From Gorsachius magnificus (Eukaryota; Chordata; Aves; Pelecaniformes; Ardeidae): 64,000 bases of DNA. The stretch spans positions 56,937,586 through 57,001,585 of the forward strand of contig CM067082.1 in the NCBI GenBank assembly GCA_034008185.1, in the 5' to 3' direction. The notes beneath the pieces are model-generated. The model was not told the origin of the DNA, ran no database searches, and saw nothing but the letters and a program-made list of their open reading frames with translations. A program made the translations under genes and the position numbers. Positions 24,233-36,800 of this stretch are shown piece by piece; position 1 is the stretch's first letter; every line of letters starts with the position of its first letter.

Positions 24233-26995
24233 GAAAAAGCCACCTGCCTGTCAAGGTAAAACTACCTACATCAATGTTCCGTCTGGGTTTATGTGACCTG
24301 CAGCTTTTGGCTTTGGGTTCTCAAGTTATGTTGATATTTTTGAGCTGTTTCAGGCCAAAACTAGGATAATGTGGATAATAAAATGAAGAGAAATCTGAAC
24401 AACTGCTGGGCTAACATTCCTGAGAGGTCTGGTTTGCAAAAACAAGGAAAAGTAAGCCACTGTCATTTGAAAACAATGAGGAACAATACTTTTGTGTTTA
24501 CACACTAAAACAGTTTTTATGTACCTGCTACTAATAAATTGGATTCAGCAATGTAGTACTTTTATGGTCCATTTTATGACTAGGTAATTATATATTTTAG
24601 CTAGTCCAAATTGATTGCCATTTTACTGTTCTTTGGTTTAAAGGAAAAAAAGGTATTTACAAGTATGCTGAGGAAGATTCTCAAGAAAAATACAAACCTT
24701 TTATCAGCAAGGGGAATGATGTAGAATAAAACTTTTCCTTCCTGCAGGAAGATTTTAGCTACTCTCTAGGGATATTTCTCTCTCAAAGTCACTCTAGGCT
24801 TTCCTGACACACACTATACTTTGGAGAACAAGTGATTAGCTCGGCTGTGCTCCCCACACCCCTCTCAGAGGCAAAGGGATGTTGGTGATGGTGTTAGGGT
24901 CTCACGGAGGCAGCAGGAGACACACCTGGATATTAACAGAACAAAAACGAGCCTCAGGTGTAGACATGGGCCCCAAATTTAGCAACACACATATTGACTG
25001 GTAGAGTCAATGAGGATTAGATGCCGTACAATTAAGCATGTACGCCTGTGTCGAACTGACAAGCTGGATCAAGTCCCAAAGCCATGAAAGGTGAAAATAT
25101 TTTATTGAAAATTATTACTGAATATTTAGCCTCTACATGCAACTCTGCCGTGTGTGACCAGAGGGGAGTGAAGCACCAGGATTTTATCTATCTACCAGTG
25201 GCAGGACAGTCTTTTTTTCCCAGGAGGCTGGTTAGGTAAAAGCATACTCAAACAATTTTTCACCCAGTCTAATATTATAACAAATAAACTGGATGAGAGG
25301 GAAGTGAAAGAAGCAGCAGATTATCTCCCATCAGTGGAGATTCAAATGGAAGGAAAGAGAGAATCACATTGGGTATTTCAGGATCACAGATACCTAAATA
25401 GGAAAAACATTATTATGTCTTCTGGGCTGTTTTCCTGCCACTGAGGGATTGTTCCCCACAAATGACTCTTTTACATTGTTTTGCTACCTACATGTACAAC
25501 GTAGATGGCTTTTACTGCTTTTCTTGAGAGATTACGTTGCAACATAGCTCTTTTTTCCTCCACCCAAGCGTAAGCATCATTAGTTTTCTAAACATTATGG
25601 AAGTATTGAAAGCTAGTGAGAAGCTATGAAGATTTCAAAGGAGAAAGCAAGCCCACCTGTGGCGTCAGGAAGGAGCCACATGCACTCCACACCCACGCTT
25701 GCCGAAGCAGCCTGGCTGCTGGTGATGCAGCACCGCGTTGTCATTGCTCTTGTAAGTGCAACCCCATTTTATGATGTTTTGCTCTCCATGATACTCTCTT
25801 ACATGAAAAGACCCAGGAAGAGCAACAGAGCTTATAAAATACCTCCCAATTTACTGAAAATAATTTGTCTTAAATCTGATAGGGTTTTAAAGTTTCTCTC
25901 CTGGTCCATTTCTCTTAAATCTGAAGGTAAGCTTTGGTATGGAACTTACAGTTTCCTTATCTTCCTTATCCACCTCCCTGTTACTTTGTTGATCATAGTA
26001 GTGTTCAATTTCTCTACAATTTTTCCTTATTAAAGAGAAAAAACAATGCTCCCTTCAGCATTACGCATACAGGACTGGAAGTACAGTATTTAAATGATCA
26101 TGATACTTCTGATTTGCAGCTGCATGCAGAGGGGGAAAAAAAAATAAGAGACTATTTTAAGCTACTGAAGCAGTCACTCTTGGTGTTTCAGCTCACCATT
26201 ATTCTCTCTCCCTCAGCAAAGCCTAGTCAGCCACCATCCCAAGAAAGGCAGTGCCAGCTTCAGGAAGAGCTATTCTCTGTTAAGTCTTCAGATCTTAAAG
26301 GGCGGTGGAAAACTTCACATTCTCCCAGCAGGAGAGCAGGGACTCAGCGTAGGTGTAAATCTCTGGCAGATGATTGTTGGAGCCCACAAGCTGTACCTTG
26401 TAAATAATTCACTTAGGCACAGAAAAATCTGCATATGAGGATGAAATGTCATTTATAACTCATAGGATATTGGCTTGGCTGAGAACAAGTTTCCAGCCCC
26501 TTCAACTCATTAAGTACCACTAAGGAAGAAGGAATATAGGTGATGTAAAATAAACTCTGCTTTTGGCTTGTAACTAACAGAAAATAGTTGACAATAACCA
26601 AGATGAAAATTAAATTCTCTGAGAGAGAAGGAAGAGGACATGATGTTTCTCAAATCAGTCAGCTCAGTATAAATTGTACAGCTCGTTTATTATTAACTCT
26701 GTCAGTACCTCATCCTTCACATTACTGGCAGGGCTGGGCTTATAAGGAAGCGTTTATCTGGAGGTGAGGTGCTGGAAGGTGCTGGAAGTGTTTCCCTTCA
26801 TGCATTTTTGTGACTTGGAATGGTTTGCTGAGAGAAAAGATAATGTACTCAAACAGAGCACCCCTCACTGAAATTCTGTGCTATCAGAGACAAGATATTT
26901 TCATAACTGATCTAATCTCTTGCTTTATTACATTGTTATCATCCTGAAAACCTGCCCGTAATATTCTGTTTTTCAGATGCTTATAATTTTGCCAC

Positions 26996-27060
26996 ACTTA
27001 AGTCATTTACCCAAAATCATGCCACATGCTATTGGAAAACTGCTCAGCAGAATTCTCAGG
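26996..27060 (-). repeat. MIR/L2-type ancient repeat remnant
   Basis: The plus strand reads CTTAAGTCATTTACCCAAAA, then TCATGCCACATGCTATTGGA, then ATTCTCAGG. This parallels the 'TTAAGTGACTTGCCCAAGGTCACACAG...GTGGCAGAGC...GAACCCAGG' segment of reverse-complemented MIR/L2-type repeats. The 'AACTGAGGCA' part is not seen next to it, so only a middle fragment is preserved. Confidence 0.55.
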
Positions 27061-27384
27061 TGAATCAGTGGGTTTATGGAACAGAAGTAGGGAAAAGGCA
27101 TTGTGCTGTCTGTGTTAAAAGTCTGGGGAAACCGAAGGGGAAGATGAACTGATGGCTGGGAGGCATGCAGGAAAGGAAACCGAGACTGAGAATTGAAGTA
27201 GGGTGCAGACCTGGTATTACTTGTGACCTGATACCTAAATTAAGAATGCTTGTTATCAGAGTGTTCATTCCAAGTGGAATAGTGCCTTCGAAATCCAGGG
27301 TATTCATCTCTCTTACTTGTGCACGCTACGCTATCTGAGTTCTGCTGGTACAATGAATGTGGCAGTTTTTAATCCCCGCTTTTC

Positions 27385-27605
27385 CACTAATTACCCTTTG
27401 TCCTCATGCCATCTTCATTGAAAATGGAGGAAAAGGTATTAATTTAGTTTAGGGCCATTTGTAGGTTATCTTTAATCTCTGCCTCATTCTCGCTCTATAG
27501 CAGCTCCATTTCTTCATTCAGTGTTCTCTTCTTATTTAGACAGCTGATGAAATGGCTGCTATTTGTTTTAATCTCCTTTGCAAGGTCTAATGCAGCTTAA
27601 TTTTC
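27385..27605 (-). mobile_element. Ancient CR1-clade LINE fragment, linker before RT
   Basis: Minus-strand translation reads 'LAKEIKTNSSHFISCLNKKR', then 'ENEAEIKDNLQMA' after one in-frame stop, then a segment resembling 'FNEDGMRTKGN'. This order matches the stretch just before the RT domain in CR1-like LINEs, usually read as 'AKEIKTN.K.FY.YINKKR', then 'ENGEEIKDN..MA..LNKYF', then 'F.NED'. The fragment is short and decayed. Its orientation is opposite to the larger CR1 copy about 2 kb to the right, so the two are probably independent insertions or products of an inversion. Sequence upstream on the minus strand (to about 28000) may hold more, but I cannot recognise it. Confidence 0.7.
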
Positions 27606-29689
27606 CAGAAAACTTTCCTTTTGGGGGGATTCTCACTTTGTCCCTGTATTACCTGCCTGAGGAAATAGCTTTCTTTGCTGTTCAGACCCTTTTCTTGTTC
27701 TTTGATTCCCGGCTTCATTGTAAACAATCTCATTTGAGGTGGTTGCTCATTCAGTTAGGTCTGGAGACTTTCCCTGCAATCTCTTCCTTTTGCTTTGCAG
27801 TCCGTGTGCTCTGCTATTGAGGTGACTTCCTTAAGTAGCTTCATTAATCTCTGAGCACTCGCATTTTCCCACTGAAGATATCTGACAGATAAGTCACTTC
27901 GAGTGTCTTCCCTAATGAAAACATCCTTGATCTGACAATGCTTTTGGTGCTGAAGATAGGCAGTAGATTCTTCACTTTCCTTTCCAGCCCTCAACCTACC
28001 CTACACTACCTGGCATGCAGCTTACTTTTCCAGTTTCTAGATCACCTCTGGAGAGAGGCTTCCTGATCATCCTTTGCAGTCAGGCAGACCTGCTTCTTCA
28101 CACGAACCTCAGCTCTCTCCCTTCTTCCTGAGTGCAGTTGTTCTTTCTTGACTTCTTCTCATCATTTGCTGCATGTCATCCTTGCTCCTTTTTCTGCTCT
28201 GGTTCCTGGCTCTCTTATTTTACAGTACAAAATTTTCAGCTTTCTTCCACGGTACCTCATCTATTTTGCCTGTTTTGAACTTGTCTTTTATGAATCCTCC
28301 CAGGCAAAACTTCCTGCATCAATAGCTCCTTGTGGTGTACAAGCAGTCGATGTACACATACAGTGTGCTGTTTCTGCACCCAGCTGCTTCTGCTCTCCTC
28401 CTGCATTGCCCAAGTCATTGTTAGATTTGAGCTTCTCCTTTTTTAGAGAAGGAAGACATGACCCAACCTGCTCCAACCACATCTCTCATGAAAAATCCCT
28501 TCTTTTGTGCTCGCTAGTTCCCCAGCTCCCCAGCTAAATGGTTGCCTCATTTAAAACCCTAGGGCTTGGGGAGCCCGGACTGATCGTTGCTCATGTGTCA
28601 TGGGGAGAGAGGCGTCATTAAAAGGCAAAATGTTAACTCCAAAAGCTCACTCCGGTTATGAGTCTCTAGAGTAGCTGTCCATAGGCATGAACATGGCGAG
28701 ATGTCCAGCTCTGATTGATGGCACCAGGGAAAAGGAAATGAAAATGGAAGAAGGCAGGATCAAGATCACATCCGTGCAAATGGCCACAGCTCTTTACTCT
28801 TTCCAATCCTTTTATGATTAAAGGCCCCCACCAGGGAGGGGACACACCATATTGTATTGAAAGATTAGATGGGTTGGTCCCTCATTTAGAGGGTGGGAAA
28901 TACCTGAGAGGTGGGTAAACAAACAAATGGAACAATGTGGAGCATAAGGAATCTGGATTTTCTTCAGATGGCAACCCCAGTGGCACCAGTAGTCACAGGT
29001 CGGTGCTGTGTAATAGCAGAGAGAGACAGTGGCAGTTTGTAGGTGTGGTAAAGAAAAGGAGGGAGAATTAAAAAAAAAAACACCTCCAAAACCCACAGCT
29101 CTTTACTGGCAACAAAGAAAAAAGTAAGTAAGCAAGGAAATAAATAAATAAAGGCCACCATTCCCCAGTCCCATATCAAAAAACAGTACCAAGAAGAAAA
29201 CCCCTCAGATAAAGGCTTATTAGGAGAGCAAGAAGAGGAATGTGTTAGCAATAGCCAGGGGGGTTCAAGAGAAGAAGGAAAGCATACGAAATATATTAAG
29301 AGAACAAAAAATACTGGAGAGAAAGTAGACTCATTAATAAATGAGGAGGAAGATTAAAATGAGTTAAAATAAATGAGCTTTTAAAAATATTGAGAATACT
29401 TAAAACATAATATATATACAGATCAGCAGGTGTGCATGTATTTCAGAGTGTTCAGGGAATTAGCTAATTTAACACTGGCAATTACTTACAGAAAGTTACA
29501 GAGTGTGATGGGAAAGTACCAGAGGGCTGGGGGAAAAAAGCAAATGGAATACTGAACTTCTAAAAGGTAGAAAGTTAAAAAACTGAAAAAATAAAAAAAG
29601 GGTTTTATTTCTTTCCTTGATAAAGTAAGGGCATGTATATTAAGATAGAAACTGAACCATAAGCACAATTAAAAGCAAGGTTTTCTACA

Positions 29690-30810
29690 GAATAAATCAT
29701 GACAGACAAACCTTACTGGTTTTTCAGATCAAGTTACAAAAGCAGGCAAAAGAAGTAAAGGGAAGGTAATGCATCTGGACTGTCCTGAAGCATGTAGTAC
29801 AGGGATTCCTTAAATCTTACTTAAGTATGAATTAACATTGATGTGAATGTCAGCATTGTCATGTAAACCAAGACTGAACTGAAGGACCATAAAATAAGGA
29901 AAATGATAAATTGAGGTGTTGAGTTGGGGGCTTCCTCCAGGGGTGTTACACAGGGATCTGAGATAGGTCTAGTTTTATCTAACATTTTTAACAATGATGT
30001 GGGAAAGGGTGGCAGAGGATGAGGTAGAGAGTAGGAGACTGGGTTTCTACATGTTCTGCACTACAGCAAAGTTTATAAGTGATAACAGTAAATAATAAAG
30101 TAATGATAAGCCTTGTAAATGACAGGCTGGATGATGGTGAGTGAAAATAAACCAGCAAAACTTGCTGCAACTGCTCAGATCAGGGGTTGCTGCATTCCAG
30201 CCCGGATGCAGAACACGTGTCCAAATAATATAAAGTATTATTCGAAAAAGCAAAATGTCAAGTTATTTCAAAAGTAAAAATGAAAATGCTTCACTCTTAA
30301 GATGTCAAATCATGATGCTTTCTTACGGAAAAAAGAGATGAAGCCAATGCCATTTTGTTTCCTCAAGAGGCCCTCTGACAAGCTCCAGCAACAGTTTCCT
30401 TGTATATATAGCACTGTTGAGGCTGCATCAAAAATACTGTGTAGAGTTTGGGACATGTCAATCTCAGAGTGCTATCAAGAAATTGGAGACTGTCCAGAGA
30501 AGAGTAATCCAAATGATTAAGAGTCTCAGGAGATTCATTTATAAAGAGGATTAAGTGAATTATATTTTGATTAGGAGTACACTTTAATGGTGTATAAGTA
30601 ACAGAAAGACATAAACACCAAGTAAGGGAACAGGATGATTTAGGATGGTCCCAGAGGTTTTGATGGGATGAAGATCAAAAGAGAATTTAGACAGGATATC
30701 AAGAAACATTCCTTAGCTGTGAGGGATTTCTGATTGTACTTTTCCCCCATTTTGATTACAGACCAGGCTTCAGAAGAAATGGAGAATGTTCTTGCTCCTG
30801 GACTTGTCAC
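29690..30810 (+). mobile_element. Ancient CR1-clade LINE, decayed ORF2 on plus strand
   Basis: Several blocks match the CR1 RT region in the right order. At 29690-29800 there is a sequence like the conserved 'HGF..GRSCLTNL' segment. At 29939-30001 a 21-codon open stretch reads 'RGVTQGSEIGLVLSNIFNND', which corresponds to the RT motif usually read as GVPQGSVLGPVLFNIFINDL. At 30071-30090 there is a block like 'KFADDTKL'. At 30418-30520 there are blocks like 'ASSGVLCPVLGT' and the 'RRATKMIKG' segment. At 30682-30712 the very conserved 'GAATTTAGACAGGATATCA' segment appears. Stops and indels lie between blocks, so the copy is dead and old. A-rich sequence from about 29210 may be an earlier part of the same insertion. 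No CR1 3' octamers were found downstream. Confidence 0.8.
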
Positions 30811-30869
30811 ACACAGAGTAAAGGTCTTCTCCAGCTGAGCGGGAAGGATCCTGCAGTGTGATCTAGTGA

Positions 30870-33800
30870 GTCTCTGCACCTTTAATTCCTCCTATCTCAG
30901 CACAGAGGGTGCAAGGCCACCATTCCTAGTGAGTTGGCCCCATGTGGTTTCTGTTCTCCAAAGCACTCGTCTGGCAATGTTACCTTAACCCTGACTAATG
31001 AGTAGATCAGCCAGTAAAGCAACTCCCAGGGGTGACTGAGTGGGTGAGGAGCTACATTAGCTGATCACTCCTGTCATTTATTTCCTTACAAAAATAAAAA
31101 GGCAGTCTGCTGCTATTGTGTACATCTGCTGCCAGTGTTTGGCCATGACGGTAAAGACAAAATCAAAAGACAGCAAGGTACAAAATGACAAATGCAAGAA
31201 GCTGGAGCCATACTTAATGAAAACACTGTAATAAGCCACCTTTCTCAAACTAGTATCTGAGAAAATGTCTAATTTTTTTCCAGCGGTTTAAAAAGACTTA
31301 TAAATTCAGAACTGAAAGTATACATGGTCTGAAGAAATCTCACTTTTAAGGAAAACATTCAGTTCTTATTGGCAGAAATAAAAACATTCCCATTGATTTG
31401 GGGTCAAAGCTTCAATCATTGCTGCCGCCGCGTGTCCTACTGTATCTGCTTCTGAGGTGCTTGAAGTATTTCTGCAATATGAATTAACAACTAACAACTC
31501 AGATAAAAAGGCTGATACCTGTCCTGTTTGTTTAAACTGAGATTAATCTCAGAAAATGGGAGTGTGAACAAAAGTGTAATCTTAGATTTTTATTCAGAAC
31601 TGTGTGCTTGGAGTTAACATCTATTTTTATCACCTATATGGGTAGCTGTGCAGCCAGATCTCTTTGTCAGAATTAAGGATACACATTGCAATCAAATATG
31701 GGAATATTTCCTTTTAGTGCACATCTCAAACATCTCCTTTGGTTTAATATTAGTCTAATTCTTAGATATTTATCAGCTATGTATTGAAGTGCCACCTTAA
31801 TATTAGTGTGCCTTAATGACTGCTCCATCGAGGAGGAAAGGGCTGTAGGGTGGCTCTTCCCGGTGCATCTCCAGAAATGCACAGCCCAGTTCAGCCTCGA
31901 CACTCCCTATGCACTGGGCGAGCGTAATCCTGCCACCCGCCATGTCCTGTGTCACTGTGGGCAGCTGGACTGGGGCATGGAGGGGGGGAGGTATATTGCT
32001 TTGGGTACGTAGCAGTGATTGGCATCACTGCTGGCAGAGAGTGTATGTGATGGCTTTCTAATCGGGTGTTAGGAATGGTCTCTTTTTTGTTTCTTGTCCC
32101 CTTTGTGTCTCATAGTTCCTAGAAAGGTCTCCTCTGCCTTAGCCCTTTCTTTACTAACGTATGTAGTTTCACTTGGAGAGAGAATTGACATTTTGCATTA
32201 AACTCTGAGGCCTGTTTTTAGTATTAAGTATTTTAGTATTAATTATTGTTCATTTGCAAGTGCTGAATATGGTGGACTTAGTAATGTATGCATGGAGGTC
32301 CCTGTAATACGGCCACTTTGCAGGTGTCGGGTGCCGGACCAGCGCAAAATGGAAGAAAAGAATGTATGTGTGGACATTTTCAGTCCTTACACCCTGAGAT
32401 GGGAAAGGATTGGCCAAAAGTTTAGGTTGTGTTTGGACTCTGGGCAGCGTCCAGTACATGGGTATCGTGACTGGTCTTCTTGCTACAGTATGTCAGCCTC
32501 CTGCTTGCATGTGCTTCCAGCTGCTGCTGTTCAAAAACCCCAAAGAAATTCTCCTCAGAAAAGATGCCTGGATATAGTACTATAAAAAGGATGTATATTC
32601 CAATTTAAAATATGCACAGATCATTCACCGAGGTAGCAACCATTCTTTTTCCCTTCCCCCAAGATAAGAGTGTAAATCACATCTCCTCTACAAGGCAGGT
32701 AGTGAGGATGACAAAATTCTTACATTCCTAAAGTGTTATTGGAGAAAAAATGTCACCTCCATGCATAATTGCATAACTTTACTACCTGTCATTTTCTATC
32801 AATCAAAAAAATGTTATACTTGAATTTGAGGACAAACATGTCTAATAAGATTTTAGATTGACAGCTGAATGGCTGTACTCAACCTTATTTTAACTTTATT
32901 TTTTGTTGTTGTTCACTAGATCAACATAGAGTGTATTATACCAAAGTTAAGGGAAACAAATACACAGATATATTAATCCCTCATGCACACTTTACCTCAA
33001 AAAACCAGAATTTCTTTCCCTGTAGGTTTTGTTAGTCAGCTCCCTTCAGTCTCGCCAGTGCTGTAGCGGGAGTCTAATGTTTCTTCCTTTGTATTTCCAG
33101 TGCAGAGTTGCCAGATTTTGTTTCAATTATCAAAGAAATGTGTTCAATGACTTGTAAAGCAGCACCAGTGCCCTTGGCGCAGCAGCAGCTCCTCAAGTGG
33201 CACCCCACTTGCCCCCGACTCCACTTCTCATGGTGCCGGGCTCTGGCTTGATTATCCTTTAAGTGGACCACCTGGTTCCCCACACCACAGCCCACATCAC
33301 TTATCCCAGCATTTGCCGCAATCCCCCTTCCACCCCCTTCCTCCCCGGGCCCTGTTGTTCAGGCTATGCAACAGTCCTCAATTCTGGACATCAGGGATTT
33401 ATTCTCCTTCATCGGTGGTGAGTAGAGGATCTCACTAGTTCTCCTTTCAGGTTACTCTGAGTCAAACAGCAGCCTCCTTCCTGTCTCCACATATTGCTTT
33501 CCATCTCTCCCACCTCTACATCCTTATTGACCGCCTCCTGGAAATCCCAGGGAACATCTTCCCACTACTGGTTTTCCTCCTTGAAGCTGCTTGTGCTCTA
33601 CCTTGATGCCCTCTCCACATTTCTTTTTGACTTTTCCCAGGCTTCTCACCCCTGAATAGGTTACCAAGAACCTGTGTCTCAGTTTCAAGCCTTCTTTTCC
33701 TTTGTGTTCATTTTCAGTCAGCTAAAGTACTCAGATCTGGGATTCATCTTTGGTTGTACCTAACTCAACCTCCAGTGCATTAGTTGCGGTCTGGCTCTGC

Positions 33801-36800
33801 TGAACTCTTTCTAAGCCATCACAAGTGCTGCAGGACAGGCTTTAAAATGACAAAGAGAGTACCAGGACCTCTTTAGTACAGATGCACAAGGAGACAGAGG
33901 TAGACATCTGATCTCGGCCATCTTCTACAGTTTCTTTCAGTTCTGTGTGTGAAACCACCATTCCATCCTTCTGAATAAGGTACACTTGGATGAGGAGTAA
34001 ATTTAAAGAGAGGGTAGGGAAGACTGGTTGCTTTTGGAGGAAAACCATCTTGCTACAACTTCACACAAAACACATGATTATTTCCCATCAGAGGATCTCA
34101 AAGCATTCACAGGTCAAACCTTACATCCCTCCAGCTCTGCAGGGAGGCCATGGTGACCTCCCCGTACTCATACTGCCAAAGCAGCTGTTGCAGGGATGTC
34201 ACTTGCTTCCATAAACATCTGGGTAGGCAATGATTAGGATCAGGTGAGAAGCAGGACACTACCCTGCTCCTACTTGCCCAGTGTGCTGACATGGAACAAA
34301 CACCACAAAGACAGGTACTGCAGATTATATTATGGTTGATCCACTTTGTTTCTCCTTTGCAGAAAGCAGCAAAGACCGGATGGGGATTTTGTGCCTATGG
34401 TTGCAAAGAGTGCTGAGAAAGCAGGAGGGATGGTGATTCCCAAAGTTAATCTTCATTTAGCTAACTGACACTGCAGAAACATGGACGCTGAGGCAGCCTG
34501 GGCTTGGCTGTGACACAAGCCTTTCTGGAAGGTGAGGCACAAGGACTTATTCCACGCCCTGCTGTGTGCTCGCTGTCGTTAGATACAAGCTGGGTATGAC
34601 ACTACATGTGGAAATCACATCCTTTGATTGCAGCATAGGTCCCAGCAATTCCTGTTCTGCTTCTGAAGTGGCGCAGTGTATGCTATACATTGCTCACTGT
34701 TTGTGGCAAAGCCACAGATGAGTCTCCAGAGATTTCTCTTGGTGAGGTGTGAATATTGGAGTGATGTTTATCTTCCAAACACTTTAACGCATCCTTTTTG
34801 AGTTCCTGAAATTCTTTGGCTTAACTTAATGAGAAATGAGTAAGTATTTAAAAGACACTTCATATCTGCAAGAGTAACCAAGGAGCTAGATGTCAAAGTG
34901 CTATCAGCCAAAGTCACAATTAAGTGCAACCCACAGTGTCTATAGCAGGCCCAATTAATTGCAGACACAAAACTATGACTGCAAATGGGTGGTTGTTAAA
35001 AAAAAAGATTGAGGTGAGACATTCTGAGCATTCATGCTATTATTTAATTTAACAATAGAAATCTTTTTTTCATTCAATCTCTAAAATCCCTTACAAACCA
35101 CAGTGGCCCTGTGTCATAATATTCAGTGAAAGGGGAAATGCTAAGGCTCATGGGAAAGTATAAAATCGAATTAAACTTGTTTAGCCATGATATCACACAT
35201 ACTGCTCAGACCAGACCTTTTCTCATTGAGGAGAGCAGTCTTCTGACAAAATTGGAAGAGGGTATTTATTCTACTGTTTCTTCTCGACTAAGGATATTCG
35301 TATTTCCAAACGTTTATGATTTGAATTCAAGGTACTGCCATAAATGTGATCCATGGCAGGTAGGTTTGCTAGTGCAGCAGGTTTGCAATGGTGCTGAGGA
35401 AGACCTGCGAGTCCACGTATCGCTGGAGGAGCTGCGTCCTGGCTGGGCCCTCCAATATGCCTTTCCAAAAGCAGTTTTCCTGTGTCCCCTGCAAAGAGTG
35501 ACCAGAAGTCATCTTTCTCAAGGTTTAAGGTCTGCGCACGCAAGAAACAGATGGTCTTTGTGCAGCCAGAGGCAGAGGGATGGAAGGGGCTTTGCTTTCT
35601 TTCGGTGACTTATGAAAACGTTCCACCAGCCGTAACTCCACCTCTCCATGGAAAATATTAGACGATGGGATCGTGCTGGCCAGATTTCTCTGCCTGTCAG
35701 GCTTCAGGATCAGTAGCACAGTGGCAGAAGCCCAAGAAACGCTCACAGTGGAACGTACCTGCCTTCTTCTGGTCTCTCTCCGGGCCGTCCTCTCACCTCA
35801 TGAATATCCTGCCAGAGGCTGGGGAAAAGGCAGATGGAGAGGGTGTCAGAGAGACCTCGGGGACAGAGCAGAAGATGGTGGGGTTCAAAGGAAGTACGGG
35901 AGGGGGCAGGGAGCCCTTGTCCGCTACATGACAGGCAGATGCAGGCACTTTTTCCACTGACGGCAACCTGGCTGCATCCTCTGCCGGCAACCGGCACCCT
36001 TCCCCTGCAAGCGGCGGAGAGTTATGGCTCCACATTTTATCCCCATCCACATTTTTCTGCAGGCTGAGGCACACCAGCTCTCTGCCAGCTGGAGATGGAG
36101 GCAGCACGTGTGGGGCTGGGGGCTGAGCGGCGGCGGGGAGAGGTACCCAGGCGAAAGGCTGCTCCATGCGGGTGAACCCCTGAGGCACTCCCGCAGCGTT
36201 GCCCGTGCTGCTGCTCAGCTTTGTGCCTGTGTTCTGGTGACCCTTTTTTTCCCCTCTTCTGTCCATTTCATTGCAATGCTTGGGTAGGAAAGGCTTCTCA
36301 GGGTCCCACTTCTCTGCGGTTAAAGTGGGACATCTGCCCAAAATGGGATGGTTTTCAAAAAATTGTAATAAAAAGATAATCAAACCCATGCAGTGTTTCT
36401 TATTTTGTCCATTACATCATCAGCTGCATCTGTTTTCAGTGTTTCATGGGGTTGCACTGGAATTGATATTGTGGGGCAGAAACTGGTGATACCCCCACTT
36501 TGCTAGTGAATCAGCAGAAGGAAGGAGTGAGCTGGAAGAGCCTTTTCTTTGCTTAGGGCTGCTGTAAATTTTAGGCACGAGTATTTGTGCTGAGCTTCTT
36601 CAGCTCCTGTTGACATCCATGTTAATGAAGGATAAATATGACTGAACTCTTACTACTTCTAATATCAAAACCTTCAGATATTGCTCTTAAGTCCACACCT
36701 GAAACAAGGTCTTGCTACGGCCCGCATGCCATTACACTGCATTTCTTTCATATTGAGACGCCAAAATTACATTGCTAAGTTATAAGTAGTTTACATAATC

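Larger units (their letters stand above)
10785..26995. other. Noncoding, mostly unique DNA
   Basis: No exon or gene was recognised. The left part (about 11220-11610) is purine-rich on the plus strand. Homopolymer and CT tracts, the 18.18-kb palindrome and a patch with more CpG at about 22290-22400 are the only structures seen. Open frames up to 157 codons (for example 25934-26407) lack known motifs. Confidence 0.7.

Noticed and set aside
33400..33850. Pyrimidine-rich stretch vaguely like an old LINE or processed sequence
   Set aside because: The resemblance rests on CT-rich words only. No ordered set of matching blocks could be found.
35126..35608. 160-codon plus-strand frame
   Set aside because: It has no recognisable domain, and a minus-strand frame covers the same bases. 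Likely chance.
35793..36389. 198-codon open frame on the minus strand, the longest in the window
   Set aside because: It lies in a GC-richer patch, overlaps open frames in other phases on both strands, is Pro/Ser/Ala-rich by composition and shows no known domain. Without transcript or conservation evidence I treat it as chance.
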